Source: Ilumatobacter sp. | GTDB lineage: Bacteria > Actinomycetota > Acidimicrobiia > Acidimicrobiales > Ilumatobacteraceae | NCBI GenBank assembly: GCA_018666235.1 | Contig: JABJAB010000001.1 | Span: 106,308-170,307, forward strand | Direction: 5' to 3' | Length of the DNA: 64,000 nt | Shown: one piece after another, positions 24,477 through 32,615 of the stretch | Numbering within the stretch: position 1 is the first letter of the stretch | How the letters are laid out: the number at the start of each line of letters is the position of its first letter | Position numbers and translations under genes: made by a program | Notes under the pieces: generated by a model | Database searches by the model: none | What the model saw: the letters and a program-made list of their open reading frames with translations, nothing else | Told to the model about the DNA's origin: nothing

Positions 24477-25943
24477 TCATTGCTGAGGCGCGAAGTTCCA
24501 CACGTCGTTGTCGACTCGGAGGTAGTTCTCCGGGTCGGTGAAGTCGAAAGTTTCGCGGTCACCACCGACGGTAATGATCTCAGGGTCGCCATCGGCCCCG
24601 ACGATGGTGGTCGAGTCGAAGTCGTACTTGGCTTCGGCAGAGTCGGTCACGTTCCACGGCGGTGTGTCCAGCTCGGTCCACGTTGCGCCGTCGGCGCTGC
24701 TCCACATGTCGGTCGGATTCGTGATGAGTCCAAAGCCGCCGAAGCAGACGATCTCGCCGACTACTTCACACACGTGACCGGGGCGAGGTGACCATCCTGC
24801 TGACTCGGTGACGAGTTCCCAGTCTGCTCCATCGGTCGTGCTCCACACGTCGTTGAAGTAGGGCGCATCGCAATCGGGCAGCGGAGTGCAGGTGAAGCCG
24901 TCCTCGCCGCCGAGGAGGAACAGTCGGTCGCCGCGCACGACCGCTGCTGCTCCGGCTCTGGGCTCCCATGGCGCTGCGTCGGTCATCTGTTCCCAGTCGA
25001 CGCCGTCGGTGCTGCGCCATACATCGTTGTAGTAGATCCGGGCTGGTCCGCCTGCTCCAATGATTGAGGAATCGTCGTTCTGTGATCCGCCGAACACATA
25101 GATGTGGTCGCCCAGCACTTCAGCCGACAGGCCGGCACGTCCGGACCAGGGTGCTGCTGCGGTGAGTTGCTCCCACACGACGCCGTCGGTGCTGCTCCAC
25201 ACGTCGTTGAAGAACTGCGATGTCGGCACAAATTCGGGGCACGGAGCGTCTGGGTCGATGCCCAGCCCGGGCGGCGGTTCGAGGCCCTGCTCAAGGAGGG
25301 CACAGAAAGGGTTCTCCTCGAGGCCGAAGTCCTGCCCGCCGAGCACCACGACGGCATCGTCTTTGACGACCGCCTGGAAGTAGGCGCGTGGCGGCCACAT
25401 GTCGGGCTCGTCGCCGCTGAGCAGTGATTGCCACGTCGCGCCGGCGTCGTTGGACTCCCACACATCGGCCCAGATTTGGCTGTCTCCAGGAATCGTTGAT
25501 TGATTCGGCGTGCGCCCACCGAGCAGGAGGAGTCGTCCGTCAAGATCCACGACGCGCAGTCCGGCGCGTGCACTCCACGGCGCGCTGTCGGTGCGTTCGG
25601 ACCAGATGTAGCCGTTCAACTCCTCAGCGGTCGGGCCTGGGTCTGGCGGATCGGTCGATGGCGGGGCCTCGGTCACGACTGGCGGCGGGGTCGTCGGCGC
25701 TGCGGACGTCGTCGGCGCTGCGGACGTCGTCGGCTCGGACGCATCCGGAGCTGGCGGTTCGGTCTCAGTCGACGCAGCAGTCGGCGGTGGCCCGTCCGAG
25801 CCGCTGGTTGCGTCCGAGCCGCCACAGGCTGCGATCAAGACGGCGAGAGCGAGCGCCGAGCGCGGACCGCGTGGACTCTGCCTTCGACTTTGATCGGACC
25901 GTGCCGACGACTTCGTAGCCTTGGCGCAGGAGCTCGGCGCCAC
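24477..25943 (-). CDS. kelch-like beta-propeller lipoprotein
   Basis: A 488-residue predicted lipoprotein. A lipobox LIAAC places the acylated Cys at about residue 40, followed by a Ser/Thr/Pro/Ala-rich linker with repeated SAAPTT. From residue ~110 come five to six propeller-type repeats, each with an ADVWESNDAGATW- or NDVWSSTDGVVWEQ-like unit and a GG(R/Q/S/E) turn (LLLGGR, VVLGGQ, YVFGGS, LLLGGE). This is a surface-exposed sensing or binding propeller of unknown ligand. The start (GTG 25943) lies inside the remnant of another gene and the signal peptide n-region is encoded by that remnant's alternate frame, so the natural N-terminus appears to have been lost and replaced. Confidence 0.75.
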   Translation of the reverse strand: MAPSSCAKATKSSARSDQSRRQSPRGPRSALALAVLIAACGGSDATSGSDGPPPTAASTETEPPAPDASEPTTSAAPTTSAAPTTPPPVVTEAPPSTDPPDPGPTAEELNGYIWSERTDSAPWSARAGLRVVDLDGRLLLLGGRTPNQSTIPGDSQIWADVWESNDAGATWQSLLSGDEPDMWPPRAYFQAVVKDDAVVVLGGQDFGLEENPFCALLEQGLEPPPGLGIDPDAPCPEFVPTSQFFNDVWSSTDGVVWEQLTAAAPWSGRAGLSAEVLGDHIYVFGGSQNDDSSIIGAGGPARIYYNDVWRSTDGVDWEQMTDAAPWEPRAGAAAVVRGDRLFLLGGEDGFTCTPLPDCDAPYFNDVWSTTDGADWELVTESAGWSPRPGHVCEVVGEIVCFGGFGLITNPTDMWSSADGATWTELDTPPWNVTDSAEAKYDFDSTTIVGADGDPEIITVGGDRETFDFTDPENYLRVDNDVWNFAPQQ

Positions 25944-25995
25944 AGTGTTGGCCGATGTATCCGGTAATTCCTGTGACTAACACACGTTCGGTCAT
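25858..25995 (-). pseudogene. 5' remnant of an extended-SDR (epimerase/aldehyde reductase) gene
   Basis: From ATG 25995, 46 codons encode a textbook NAD(P)-binding start (MTERVLVTGITGYIGQHCGAE, then YEVVGTVRSKSKAESTRSAL, given in pieces). After that the frame turns into sequence shared with the lipoprotein gene and stops at 25765. The catalytic Tyr-Lys domain is absent. The break falls where both frames share GCGCTCG-type sequence, suggesting joining by short homology. Confidence 0.7.
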
Positions 25996-26107
25996 GACTT
26001 CAGCTCACTTCAGTTGGGGTCGTCTGGCAACTCGCAGGTACGAAGCTACAGAGGTTTCATGACCGCAAGATGAACACTCAGCTTGGTGATGCGTTGATGT
26101 TCTCGCC

Positions 26108-26135
26108 GTTGGGTGAGCCCAAGGTCTCACCCAAC
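26108..26135. promoter_or_regulatory. 10-bp inverted repeat upstream of furA
   Basis: Arms GTTGGGTGAG and CTCACCCAAC with an 8-base loop end 12 bp before the furA -35 box. It could be an operator or a terminator insulating furA. No T-run follows. Confidence 0.5.
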
Positions 26136-26147
26136 AGCAACTGATTC

Positions 26148-26176
26148 TTGACAGAGTCCAGTATTGGTGGTTTGAT
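26148..26176 (+). promoter_or_regulatory. putative furA-katG promoter
   Basis: TTGACA at 26148-26153, a 17-bp spacer, then TTTGAT at 26171-26176. The predicted start is at or next to the GTG at 26183, consistent with a leaderless furA mRNA as known for mycobacterial furA. Confidence 0.5.
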
Positions 26177-26182
26177 GGTGTT

Positions 26183-26632
26183 GTGTCCGAGACAGCAGTG
26201 GAGCTCCTGCGCCAGCACGGCGTCCAGGTCACTGCTCAACGGCTCGCGATCATGCGCGTCGTGGCAGAACGTCCACACGCCACGGCCGACGAGTTGGGCG
26301 ACGAAGTGCGCTCCCAACTCGGCGCAATCTCCCGCCAGGCGGTCTATGACTCGCTCGGCGTCCTCGTCGACAAGAACCTGATTCGCCGGATCCAACCCGC
26401 TGGCTCGGCAGCTCGCTACGAGAACCGCATCGGTGACAACCACCATCACCTCATCTGCCGGAGCTGCCGGGTGATGTTCGACATCGACTGTGCGACCGGC
26501 GAAGTGCCGTGTCTGACTGCCGACGACAACCACGGATTCGAAATCGACGAAGCCGAGGTTATTTACTGGGGCCACTGCCCCACCTGTCGTGCCGCAACGC
26601 AACAACAACACCCCACCCATCTCACCAAATAA
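26183..26632 (+). CDS. furA: Fur-family peroxide/iron regulator
   Basis: A 149-residue FurA-like repressor starting at GTG 26183. The winged helix covers residues ~5-80 (QHGVQVTAQRLAIMRVVAERPHATADEL, then SRQAVYDSLGVLVDKNLI, shown in part). The metal region has DNHHHLICRSCRVMFDIDC, and the C-terminal CPTC is a second zinc Cys pair. It is followed 26 bp later by katG, the standard actinobacterial furA-katG pair. In that pair FurA represses katG until oxidised by peroxide. The order, spacing and motif set make the role clear. Confidence 0.9.
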   Translation: MSETAVELLRQHGVQVTAQRLAIMRVVAERPHATADELGDEVRSQLGAISRQAVYDSLGVLVDKNLIRRIQPAGSAARYENRIGDNHHHLICRSCRVMFDIDCATGEVPCLTADDNHGFEIDEAEVIYWGHCPTCRAATQQQHPTHLTK

Positions 26633-26658
26633 TCCCGTCAGAAACCGAAGGAGACATC

Positions 26659-28818
26659 ATGAGCGACGCATCCGAGGCAAAGTGCCCAGTACTGCAAAGC
26701 CCGCACACCGCAACAGGCAGCTCGGCCAACCAACACTGGTGGCCGAACCAGCTCAACTTGAACATCTTGCATCAGGGCTCGGCTGCGTCGAACCCGATGG
26801 ATGACGACTTCGACTACGCCGCGGAGTTCAACACGCTTGATCTCGCTGCACTGAAGGCCGACCTCACCGCCCTCATGACCGACTCCAAAGAGTGGTGGCC
26901 GGCTGACTACGGGCACTACGGCCCGTTCTTCGTCCGCATGGCCTGGCACTCTGCCGGCACCTACCGCACCCACGACGGTCGCGGCGGCGGCGCGTCAGGT
27001 CAGCAGCGTTTCGCGCCGCTCAACAGCTGGCCCGACAACGGCAACCTCGACAAGGCTCGCGCCCTGCTCGAGCCAATCAAGAAGAAGTACGGCCGGAAGA
27101 TTTCATGGGCCGACCTGATGCTCCTCACCGGCAACGTCGCCATGGAGTCGATGGGGTTCACAACCTTCGGTTTCGCCGGCGGCCGCGAGGACGTCTGGGC
27201 TCCCGAAGAGGACGTCTACTGGGGCCCCGAGAACGTCTGGCTCGACGACCAGCGCTACACCGGCGACCGCGAGTTGGAGACGCCGCTCGGTGCCGTGCAG
27301 ATGGGCCTCATCTACGTCAACCCCGAAGGCCCGAACGGCAATCCCGACCCCGTGGGGTCTGGTCGCGACATCCGCGAGACCTTCGGCCGGATGGCGATGA
27401 ACGACGAAGAGACCGTTGCCCTGGTCGTCGGCGGTCACGCCTTCGGCAAGATGCATGGTGCGGGCCCAGAAGACCTGATGGGCGCTGAGCCCGAAGGCGC
27501 ACCAATGGAACAGCAGCTGCTTGGCTGGAAGAACGGCTTCGGCAGCGGCAAGGGTGTCCACACCACCACGAGTGGCTTCGAAGGCGCGTGGAACTCCACC
27601 CCGACGCAGTGGGACAACAACTACCTCGAGACGTTGATGGACAACGACTGGGAGCTCACCGAGAGCCCGGCCGGCCACAAGCAGTGGACCGCTCCGGCGC
27701 TCGCCGGCACCGTGCCCGACGCTCACGACCCAAACATCACCCACGCACCGATGATGAGCACCGCGGACATGGCCATGAAGATGGACCCGATCTACGGTCC
27801 CATCTCGCAGCGCTTCCGTGACAACCCCGAACAGCTCGATGACGCCTACGCCCGTGCGTGGTACAAGCTGACGCACCGCGACATGGGCCCGAAGGTTCGC
27901 TTGCTCGGACCTGAAGTCCCTGCCGAAGAACTGCTCTGGCAGGACCCGATCCCGGCCGGCACCGCGCTCAGCGATGCTGAGGTCGCAACGGTCAAGGCAG
28001 CCATCATGGCTGCCGGCCTCAGCATCACCGAGCTCGTCGAGACGGCGTGGGCATCTGCGTCGACGTACCGTCAGAGCGACAAGCGCGGTGGCGCCAACGG
28101 CGGCCGTATCCGTCTCGCTCCGCAGAGTGAGTGGGCCGTCAACCGTCCCGATCAGCTCCGCCGTGTGCTCGGCGCACTCGAAGGTGTCCAGTCGAGCGTC
28201 GGCGTGTCGGTCTCGATGGCTGACCTCATCGTCCTTGGTGGCGCTGCTGCGGTTGAAGCCGCCGCTGCAGCCGGAGGCAATGCTGTGTCGGTCAACGTCA
28301 GCACCGGACGCGGCGACGCCACTGCTGAGCAGACCGACGAAGAGTCCTTCGCATGGCTCGAGCCGAAGAACGACGGTTTCCGGAACTTCCTGGGCAAGGG
28401 CACCAGCCACGTCGCCGAGCACCTGCTCGTCGACCGGGCACAACTGCTCGGCCTCGGCGCTCCGGAAATGGCTGCCCTCGTGGGCGGTCTCCGCGTGCTC
28501 GGTGTCAGCACTGACAACCATGGCGTGCTCACCGAGCAGGTCGGTGTGTTGAGCAACGACTTCTTCGTCAACCTCATGGATCAGGGCACTGAGTGGTCTG
28601 CTGCATCGGGCGCCGAAGACGCGTTCGAAGGCCGCGACCGAGTCAGCGGTGACCTCAAGTGGACCGGCACACGTAACGATCTCGTGTTCGGCTCGAACTC
28701 GATCTTGCGGGCCATTGCCGACGTGTATGCAGCCGATGATGCTGGCGCAAAGTTTGTCAACGACTTCGCCGCTGCATTCGCCAAGGTGATGGACGCCGAT
28801 CGCTTCGACCTCGCCTGA
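26659..28818 (+). CDS. katG: catalase-peroxidase
   Basis: A 719-residue bifunctional heme catalase-peroxidase with two duplicated domains. The distal triad R93-W96-H97 is in FVRMAWHSAGTYRTHDGRGG. The Trp96-Tyr219-Met245 covalent adduct partners are present in GLIYVNPEG and GRMAMNDEE. The proximal heme His260 is in VVGGHAFGK. The C-terminal half repeats the fold without heme (VETAWASASTYRQSDKRGGANGGRI, in part). GAAGGAG precedes ATG 26659 by 7 nt. It removes hydrogen peroxide in the cytosol and is under FurA control. Confidence 0.97.
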   Translation: MSDASEAKCPVLQSPHTATGSSANQHWWPNQLNLNILHQGSAASNPMDDDFDYAAEFNTLDLAALKADLTALMTDSKEWWPADYGHYGPFFVRMAWHSAGTYRTHDGRGGGASGQQRFAPLNSWPDNGNLDKARALLEPIKKKYGRKISWADLMLLTGNVAMESMGFTTFGFAGGREDVWAPEEDVYWGPENVWLDDQRYTGDRELETPLGAVQMGLIYVNPEGPNGNPDPVGSGRDIRETFGRMAMNDEETVALVVGGHAFGKMHGAGPEDLMGAEPEGAPMEQQLLGWKNGFGSGKGVHTTTSGFEGAWNSTPTQWDNNYLETLMDNDWELTESPAGHKQWTAPALAGTVPDAHDPNITHAPMMSTADMAMKMDPIYGPISQRFRDNPEQLDDAYARAWYKLTHRDMGPKVRLLGPEVPAEELLWQDPIPAGTALSDAEVATVKAAIMAAGLSITELVETAWASASTYRQSDKRGGANGGRIRLAPQSEWAVNRPDQLRRVLGALEGVQSSVGVSVSMADLIVLGGAAAVEAAAAAGGNAVSVNVSTGRGDATAEQTDEESFAWLEPKNDGFRNFLGKGTSHVAEHLLVDRAQLLGLGAPEMAALVGGLRVLGVSTDNHGVLTEQVGVLSNDFFVNLMDQGTEWSAASGAEDAFEGRDRVSGDLKWTGTRNDLVFGSNSILRAIADVYAADDAGAKFVNDFAAAFAKVMDADRFDLA

Positions 28819-28844
28819 TCACCACAACTTGAGCCAGTCGTACT

Positions 28845-28892
28845 GAACCCGGTCTATGTCACTTCGGTGGCACAGGCCGGGTTCGGTCGTTT
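28845..28892 (+). terminator. Rho-independent terminator of katG
   Basis: An outer 8-bp stem (GAACCCGG/CCGGGTTC) and an inner 6-bp stem are capped by a TTCG tetraloop (28845-28884). CGTTTTCC follows immediately. The katG stop is 27 nt upstream. Confidence 0.85.
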
Positions 28893-28926
28893 TCCGAGTG
28901 TTCTTCAGTCGGGTGATCGGGGCAAG

Positions 28927-29472
28927 TCACCGGGGCAGCGAGGTCGGAGTCTCGTCGTCTCCACTCGGGGCGGGCTCGGTGGCGTCCTCGTTGGTGCCGA
29001 GACGGTCATAGATGGTTTGCATCAACTGGCCGGCGACCATCATTGCGACGACGATCAGGATCACTTCGAGCAGATGGCCGAGCGAGACGTGCTCACCAAA
29101 GACGATGCCGACGACCTCAAGCATGACGAACTTGCCACCGAAGAGGACGAGCCAGGTCGTGAGCACACCGGCGAGCCGCCAGGAGTGTTTTTCGAAGAAA
29201 TAGTGATGAATGCGTTGTTCGAATCTGGCAAGAATGCCAATCATCGTTGTGAGCAACACGGCGGTGAGCACCGAGATCCAGAACGAGTCAATGACGACTT
29301 CGTCGACGAACTCCACGAAGAGATTGAGCACCACGACGTTGGTCAACACGTTCAAGGCGGCGCCGGCAAAGATCTGCTGGCGGCGAGTCACGGTGGCCAG
29401 CTCAGCGCCGCGGAGCGACGCAAGTACCCGGGGCGAACGATCGTCTATAGCTACCTTCGTCGTTTCGTTCAC
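28927..29472 (-). CDS. four-helix integral membrane protein of unknown function
   Basis: A 181-residue protein. The GTG at 29472 is chosen as start because GGAAAGGA lies 7 nt upstream; a longer frame to 29526 would begin in unlikely sequence. Four hydrophobic helices lie at roughly residues 38-55, 62-80, 98-118 and 125-147. A loop carries RFEQRIHHYFFEKHSW and the C-terminal tail is polar and acidic (NEDATEPAPSGDDETPT). No family was recognised. It converges on the katG terminator and has no obvious functional partner. Confidence 0.6.
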   Translation of the reverse strand: MNETTKVAIDDRSPRVLASLRGAELATVTRRQQIFAGAALNVLTNVVVLNLFVEFVDEVVIDSFWISVLTAVLLTTMIGILARFEQRIHHYFFEKHSWRLAGVLTTWLVLFGGKFVMLEVVGIVFGEHVSLGHLLEVILIVVAMMVAGQLMQTIYDRLGTNEDATEPAPSGDDETPTSLPR

Positions 29473-29764
29473 AGTGGTGTCCTTTCCATCATCGTTGTAA
29501 GCGAGCGAGCGCCGCGCTGTTTCCATGCTATTCGTGCGCAGTACTGAGGTTCCTTAATTCTTCGTCCCGACGAAACATTGGGTGCAGTCCGGCCAGTTCA
29601 AGCATCCTGCGATGCTCGGGTTCGGGGCAGGCATCGAACAGAACACTCATAAGGTCGGCAAGTTCGTCGACAAACGGGAGTTGCGGCTCGCAGTTACCTT
29701 CTTGGCGAGGTTCCCGAGCGCGTTCGCCGAACGGGCCTGACCGTCATCGTCGCGCAGCCCAAGC
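29473..29764. other. intergenic stretch with no convincing gene
   Basis: About 290 bp. A 40-codon minus frame (29528-29650, starting MSVLFDACPEPEHRRMLELAG) is open but has no visible ribosome-binding site, and a plus frame ends in FPSAFAERA. Neither is strong enough to call. Possibly a decayed short gene. Confidence 0.4.
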
Positions 29765-30664
29765 TTAGTCGAACGTGGTGGATTGATAAACCTGGTTGAT
29801 CCAATTGCCGAACAGCAAGAAGGCATGTGAGCGCCACCGGTTGACCGGAGGACGGTTGGGGTCATCGTTGGGGAAGTAGTCGTGTGGGACCTCGATTCGC
29901 GCTCCTGCTTCGACATCTCGGAAGTACTCCTTGGCTAGCGTCGTGGAGTCGTATTCGATGTGGTTGAACATGTAGAGCCGGCGGCCCGCTGCCTCAGAGA
30001 GCAGGCAGACGCCCGTCTCATCTGATTCCATCAGCAGTTCAAGGCTCGGTACCTGCTCGATGTCGGCTCGGCGCACCTCGGTCCAGCGCGAGACCGAGAC
30101 CAAGAAGTCGTCGGAGAATCCCGCGAGGTACGGCGATGCGGGTTGCAGGTTGCGGTGCCGATACACACCGAACGCCTTGTTATCCAAGATGTGTTTCGGG
30201 ACGTCGTGGAAGTGCCAGAGGGCGGCCATTGCTCCCCAACAGATACTGAACGTGGAGTGCACGTTGGTTGTGGTCCAGTCCAGGATCTCGGTGAGTTCGG
30301 GCCAATAGGTGACCTCGTCGAAGGGAAGCGTTTCGATTGGGGCGCCGGTAATGATGAAGCCGTCGAAGTGCTGGTCCCTGACTTCATCCCACGTGCGGTA
30401 GAAGGTGATCAGGTGATCCTCGGAGGTGTTCTTCGATGCATGGGTACCGACCCGGACGAGGGTCAGTTCGACCTGGAGCGGCGTTGAGGCGATGAGGCGC
30501 GCGAGTTGGGTCTCGGTTGCGATTTTGTCGGGCATCAAGTTGAGCAGACCAATCCGGAGTGGCCGGATGTCCTGACGCACTGCGGTGGACTCGCTCATCA
30601 CCATCACGCCTTCTCTTTCTAGGAGTGCTCGAGCCGGCAGCGTGTCAGGGATCTTGATCGGCAT
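29765..30664 (-). CDS. metAA: homoserine O-acyltransferase (MetA type, predicted acetyl-CoA specific)
   Basis: A 299-residue MetA-family enzyme that acylates homoserine at the start of methionine synthesis. IKIPDTLPARALLEREGV and RIGLLNLMPDKIATETQ open the protein; the nucleophile Cys is in FSICWGAMAAL; late motifs are MFNHIEYD and YFPNDDP. The residue that sets the donor is Glu in ITGAPIETLPFDEV. In characterised MetA enzymes Glu here gives acetyl-CoA use and Gly gives succinyl-CoA use, so this is probably an acetyltransferase. It stands alone with no other met genes in the window. Confidence 0.9.
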   Translation of the reverse strand: MPIKIPDTLPARALLEREGVMVMSESTAVRQDIRPLRIGLLNLMPDKIATETQLARLIASTPLQVELTLVRVGTHASKNTSEDHLITFYRTWDEVRDQHFDGFIITGAPIETLPFDEVTYWPELTEILDWTTTNVHSTFSICWGAMAALWHFHDVPKHILDNKAFGVYRHRNLQPASPYLAGFSDDFLVSVSRWTEVRRADIEQVPSLELLMESDETGVCLLSEAAGRRLYMFNHIEYDSTTLAKEYFRDVEAGARIEVPHDYFPNDDPNRPPVNRWRSHAFLLFGNWINQVYQSTTFD

Positions 30665-30776
30665 ACAGAGATGCTATGGCGACTCGAGCGTCGTCGTTCG
30701 ATGCGGGGCGTACAGCGCGATGACCTTCCGAAGAGCAGCCTCGAAAAGACAGCCCTCAAGATCAAGGAACGTGACT

Positions 30777-30858
30777 CGTCCTCAGCGGTTCGTCTGACTC
30801 GAGGACGACAGTTTCGGACCCTTGGACAACACTCACCACCCTGGGGGCAATTTGGTCA
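30777..30858. other. two hairpins between metA and a membrane-protein remnant
   Basis: A 7-bp inverted repeat (CGTCCTC ... GAGGACG, 30777-30806) is followed by an 8-bp inverted repeat, CCTGGGGG at about 30840 with its complement ending near 30858. They could be a structured leader of metA on the minus strand or the upstream part of the broken gene on the plus strand. I did not recognise a SAM riboswitch. Confidence 0.35.
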
Positions 30859-31162
30859 CGGTGCCACGATCCCCCAGGACTTGCCCAAGTACGAAACAGG
30901 CTTCACCAAGCTCCTCGAAGCAAAGAACCTCTAAACCCTCGGGGCCATCGAGGCTTCCGCTGCCGCCGCCAAGGCGAACAGCACCAGCGACAGCTTCATC
31001 TTGGTGACGGTGATCATGGCATCGGTGATGTTCTTCGCTGGGGTCGGAACGAAGCTCAAAGGCAAAACAACCAGGCTCACCATGCTCATCGTCGCGGGCA
31101 TTTTCTGCGCAGGAGCGATCGCAGCGATGCTTTCCTTACCGCAACGACCCGTGGATTTCTGA
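30840..31162 (+). pseudogene. membrane protein C-terminal part with an in-frame TAA
   Basis: The frame reads PQDLPKYETGFTKLLEAKNL, then TAA at 30932-30934, then continues in the same frame as TLGAIEASAAAAKANSTSDSFIL and two hydrophobic helices (VTVIMASVMFFAGVG, MLIVAGIFCAGAIAAML) to a stop at 31162. The sequence on both sides is protein-like and the frame is kept, so a nonsense mutation is the simplest reading. No start codon with a ribosome-binding site was found upstream. Confidence 0.55.
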
Positions 31163-31168
31163 TCCACC

Positions 31169-31203
31169 AGTCCTGACTGCGATTCAAAAACGCAGACAGG
31201 ACT
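31169..31203. terminator. hairpin between a gene remnant and the tRNA
   Basis: Stem AGTCCTG-A-CTGCG with its complement (one A-A mismatch) and a 9-base loop with five A's. On the minus strand it lies about 20 nt beyond the tRNA 3' end and probably terminates it; it can also serve the plus-strand remnant. Confidence 0.65.
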
Positions 31204-31223
31204 TTCGAATCAGTCTTTACAAG

Positions 31224-31296
31224 CGCCCCTGGCAGGGATCGAACCTGCGACACACGGTTTAGGAAACCGATGCTCTATCCACTGAGCTACAGAGGC
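31224..31296 (-). tRNA. tRNA-Arg (anticodon CCT)
   Basis: A 73-nt tRNA on the minus strand. Acceptor GCCTCTG pairs with CAGGGGC including one G-T wobble, followed by discriminator G. The D-arm reads AGCTCAGTGGATAGAGC, the anticodon loop TTCCTAA gives CCT, and the T-loop is GGTTCGATCCC. CCA is not encoded. It reads AGG codons. It marks the left edge of the accessory island. Confidence 0.93.
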
Positions 31297-31302
31297 GGGG
31301 AC

Positions 31303-31372
31303 GGTCCGGAACGTGGCGCGAAACTCCACACACATTCTTTTCGCATCGGTATCGAAGGCTAGCGGCACGCGC
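31303..31372. repeat. 70-bp direct repeat, copy 1 (next to tRNA-Arg)
   Basis: From GGTCCGGAACGTGGCGCG to CGGCACGCGC this stretch recurs at 32448-32517 with two differences (G/T and T/G). It starts 7 bp from the tRNA 5' end, so it contains the tRNA's promoter region. Copies 1 and 2 bracket the LytR_C-like lipoprotein gene. Confidence 0.85.
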
Positions 31373-31460
31373 CAGCTGGCAGCAGTCGACAGCGCCCTCA
31401 TGGAAACGACGAAATTCGGCGAGCGGTTTGGGCAACTTGCCCGGCGCCTAGGCTTTGCAT

Positions 31461-32333
31461 ATGAGTCATTTGTCGTCCTTTCACTTCCCCGGCAGCGTCG
31501 GTGTCTTACGACGCGTCACACGTCGCCGACTTGCCGCTACGGTCTGTGCTCTCACGTTGGCAGTCGCTGCGTGTGGCTCCGACGACGCTACGGATCCAAC
31601 TCCTCCGCAAGACATTCCGCAGAGCTCCGTCGACCAGGCGAACACAGGCGTGGTCATCGTGGCCAACGCCAACATCGACGACGGCTCAGCGGGCCGCATG
31701 GCAGATGCGCTTAGCCTCGCCGGATTCGACACTGGTCCAGTCGTGACGGCGACCGAGAAGCTTGATCGGTCCGTTGTCTTCTACGTCGATACGGCCGAAG
31801 CCGCAGAAACGGCTCGCCAAGTCGGCGAGGTCATGGGTGGCCTCCCCGTGCTGAGCCTGCTCGACGACCGGGTGTGGACTGAGTCCGGAACCCTTGACGG
31901 CGGTGATGTTCTCGTGCTGCTCGGCCAAAACGAAGCCGACCGAACCCTCGATGACCTCAACGGCGGCAGTGGAGGCGAAGGCAGCACGACAGGCGGGAAC
32001 GACGAGCCGATTGGAGGCACCGTCGAGTGCTCCGAGAGCGCCCTTCGCGCCGGTCTCGAGGGTTTCACTGACAACATCGTCTCCATCGATAGCTTCGAAT
32101 GCCAGGACGGCTGGGCGGTGGTCTTCCTTTCGGTGGACGGCGGTACGGACGACCCGGAGGACACGATTGCCGGCATCGCAGTGCTGGAAGCCGAGGGACA
32201 GTTCTGGATAAACAAAGACAGGGTCGACGTGTGTGGCTCGATCCCCGAGATCGACGACGCCGGGCAGCCGATCCGCCCCGATGACGCCCAGGTACCTGCG
32301 TCGCTGTGGGGAGCAGCCTGCTTGAGCAACTGA
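31461..32333 (+). CDS. predicted lipoprotein with a LytR_C-like domain
   Basis: A 290-residue secreted lipoprotein. The signal sequence ends in LTLAVAACGSDD, with the acylated Cys at about residue 38. Residues ~60-150 (GVVIVANANIDDGSAGRMADALSLAGF, in part; then DVLVLLGQNEADRTLDDL) resemble the LytR C-terminal domain found at actinobacterial cell surfaces. After a Gly/Ser/Thr linker comes a second, unrecognised domain with two Cys pairs (GTVECSE ... SFECQDGWAVVF, and VDVCGSI ... AACLSN). It probably sits on the outer face of the membrane. Broken pieces of a paralogue lie at 45961-45995 and 46968-47414. It is enclosed by 70-bp direct repeats. Confidence 0.7.
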   Translation: MSHLSSFHFPGSVGVLRRVTRRRLAATVCALTLAVAACGSDDATDPTPPQDIPQSSVDQANTGVVIVANANIDDGSAGRMADALSLAGFDTGPVVTATEKLDRSVVFYVDTAEAAETARQVGEVMGGLPVLSLLDDRVWTESGTLDGGDVLVLLGQNEADRTLDDLNGGSGGEGSTTGGNDEPIGGTVECSESALRAGLEGFTDNIVSIDSFECQDGWAVVFLSVDGGTDDPEDTIAGIAVLEAEGQFWINKDRVDVCGSIPEIDDAGQPIRPDDAQVPASLWGAACLSN

Positions 32334-32447
32334 ACGGCGATATACCCGCGTTATCGACTCAACAGTCGCGTCGAGCAGAGGGGTTGTCGTATTTCTCGAT
32401 TCGAGAGGTCTGCAGCGAAACGTGTCTGACCCGACGAGACGGGGGAT

Positions 32448-32517
32448 GGTCCGGAACGTGGCGCGAAACTCCACACACATTCTTTTCGCATCTGTAGCGA
32501 AGGCTAGCGGCACGCGC
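32448..32517. repeat. 70-bp direct repeat, copy 2
   Basis: This matches copy 1 (31303-31372) at 68 of 70 positions by eye. No tRNA follows here, although GAGACGGGGGAT just before it faintly resembles the tRNA-side flank of copy 1. Confidence 0.85.
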
Positions 32518-32615
32518 TCGGGGGCAGAGCTACCGATTTCAAGCGAACAAGCCCTCGATTCTCGGCTCTAAAGCAAAGCAGGGCGCACAAAAGCGGCAGT
32601 GATACCTCGACTGGT

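Noticed and set aside
30665..30830. SAM riboswitch upstream of metA
   Set aside because: I looked for SAM-I, SAM-II and SAM-IV core sequences on the minus strand and found none; only simple hairpins are present.
31224..31372. tRNA-Arg as an integrase attachment site
   Set aside because: Integrases usually use the tRNA 3' half, but the repeat begins at the 5' end, the tRNA is not duplicated and no integrase gene is in the window.
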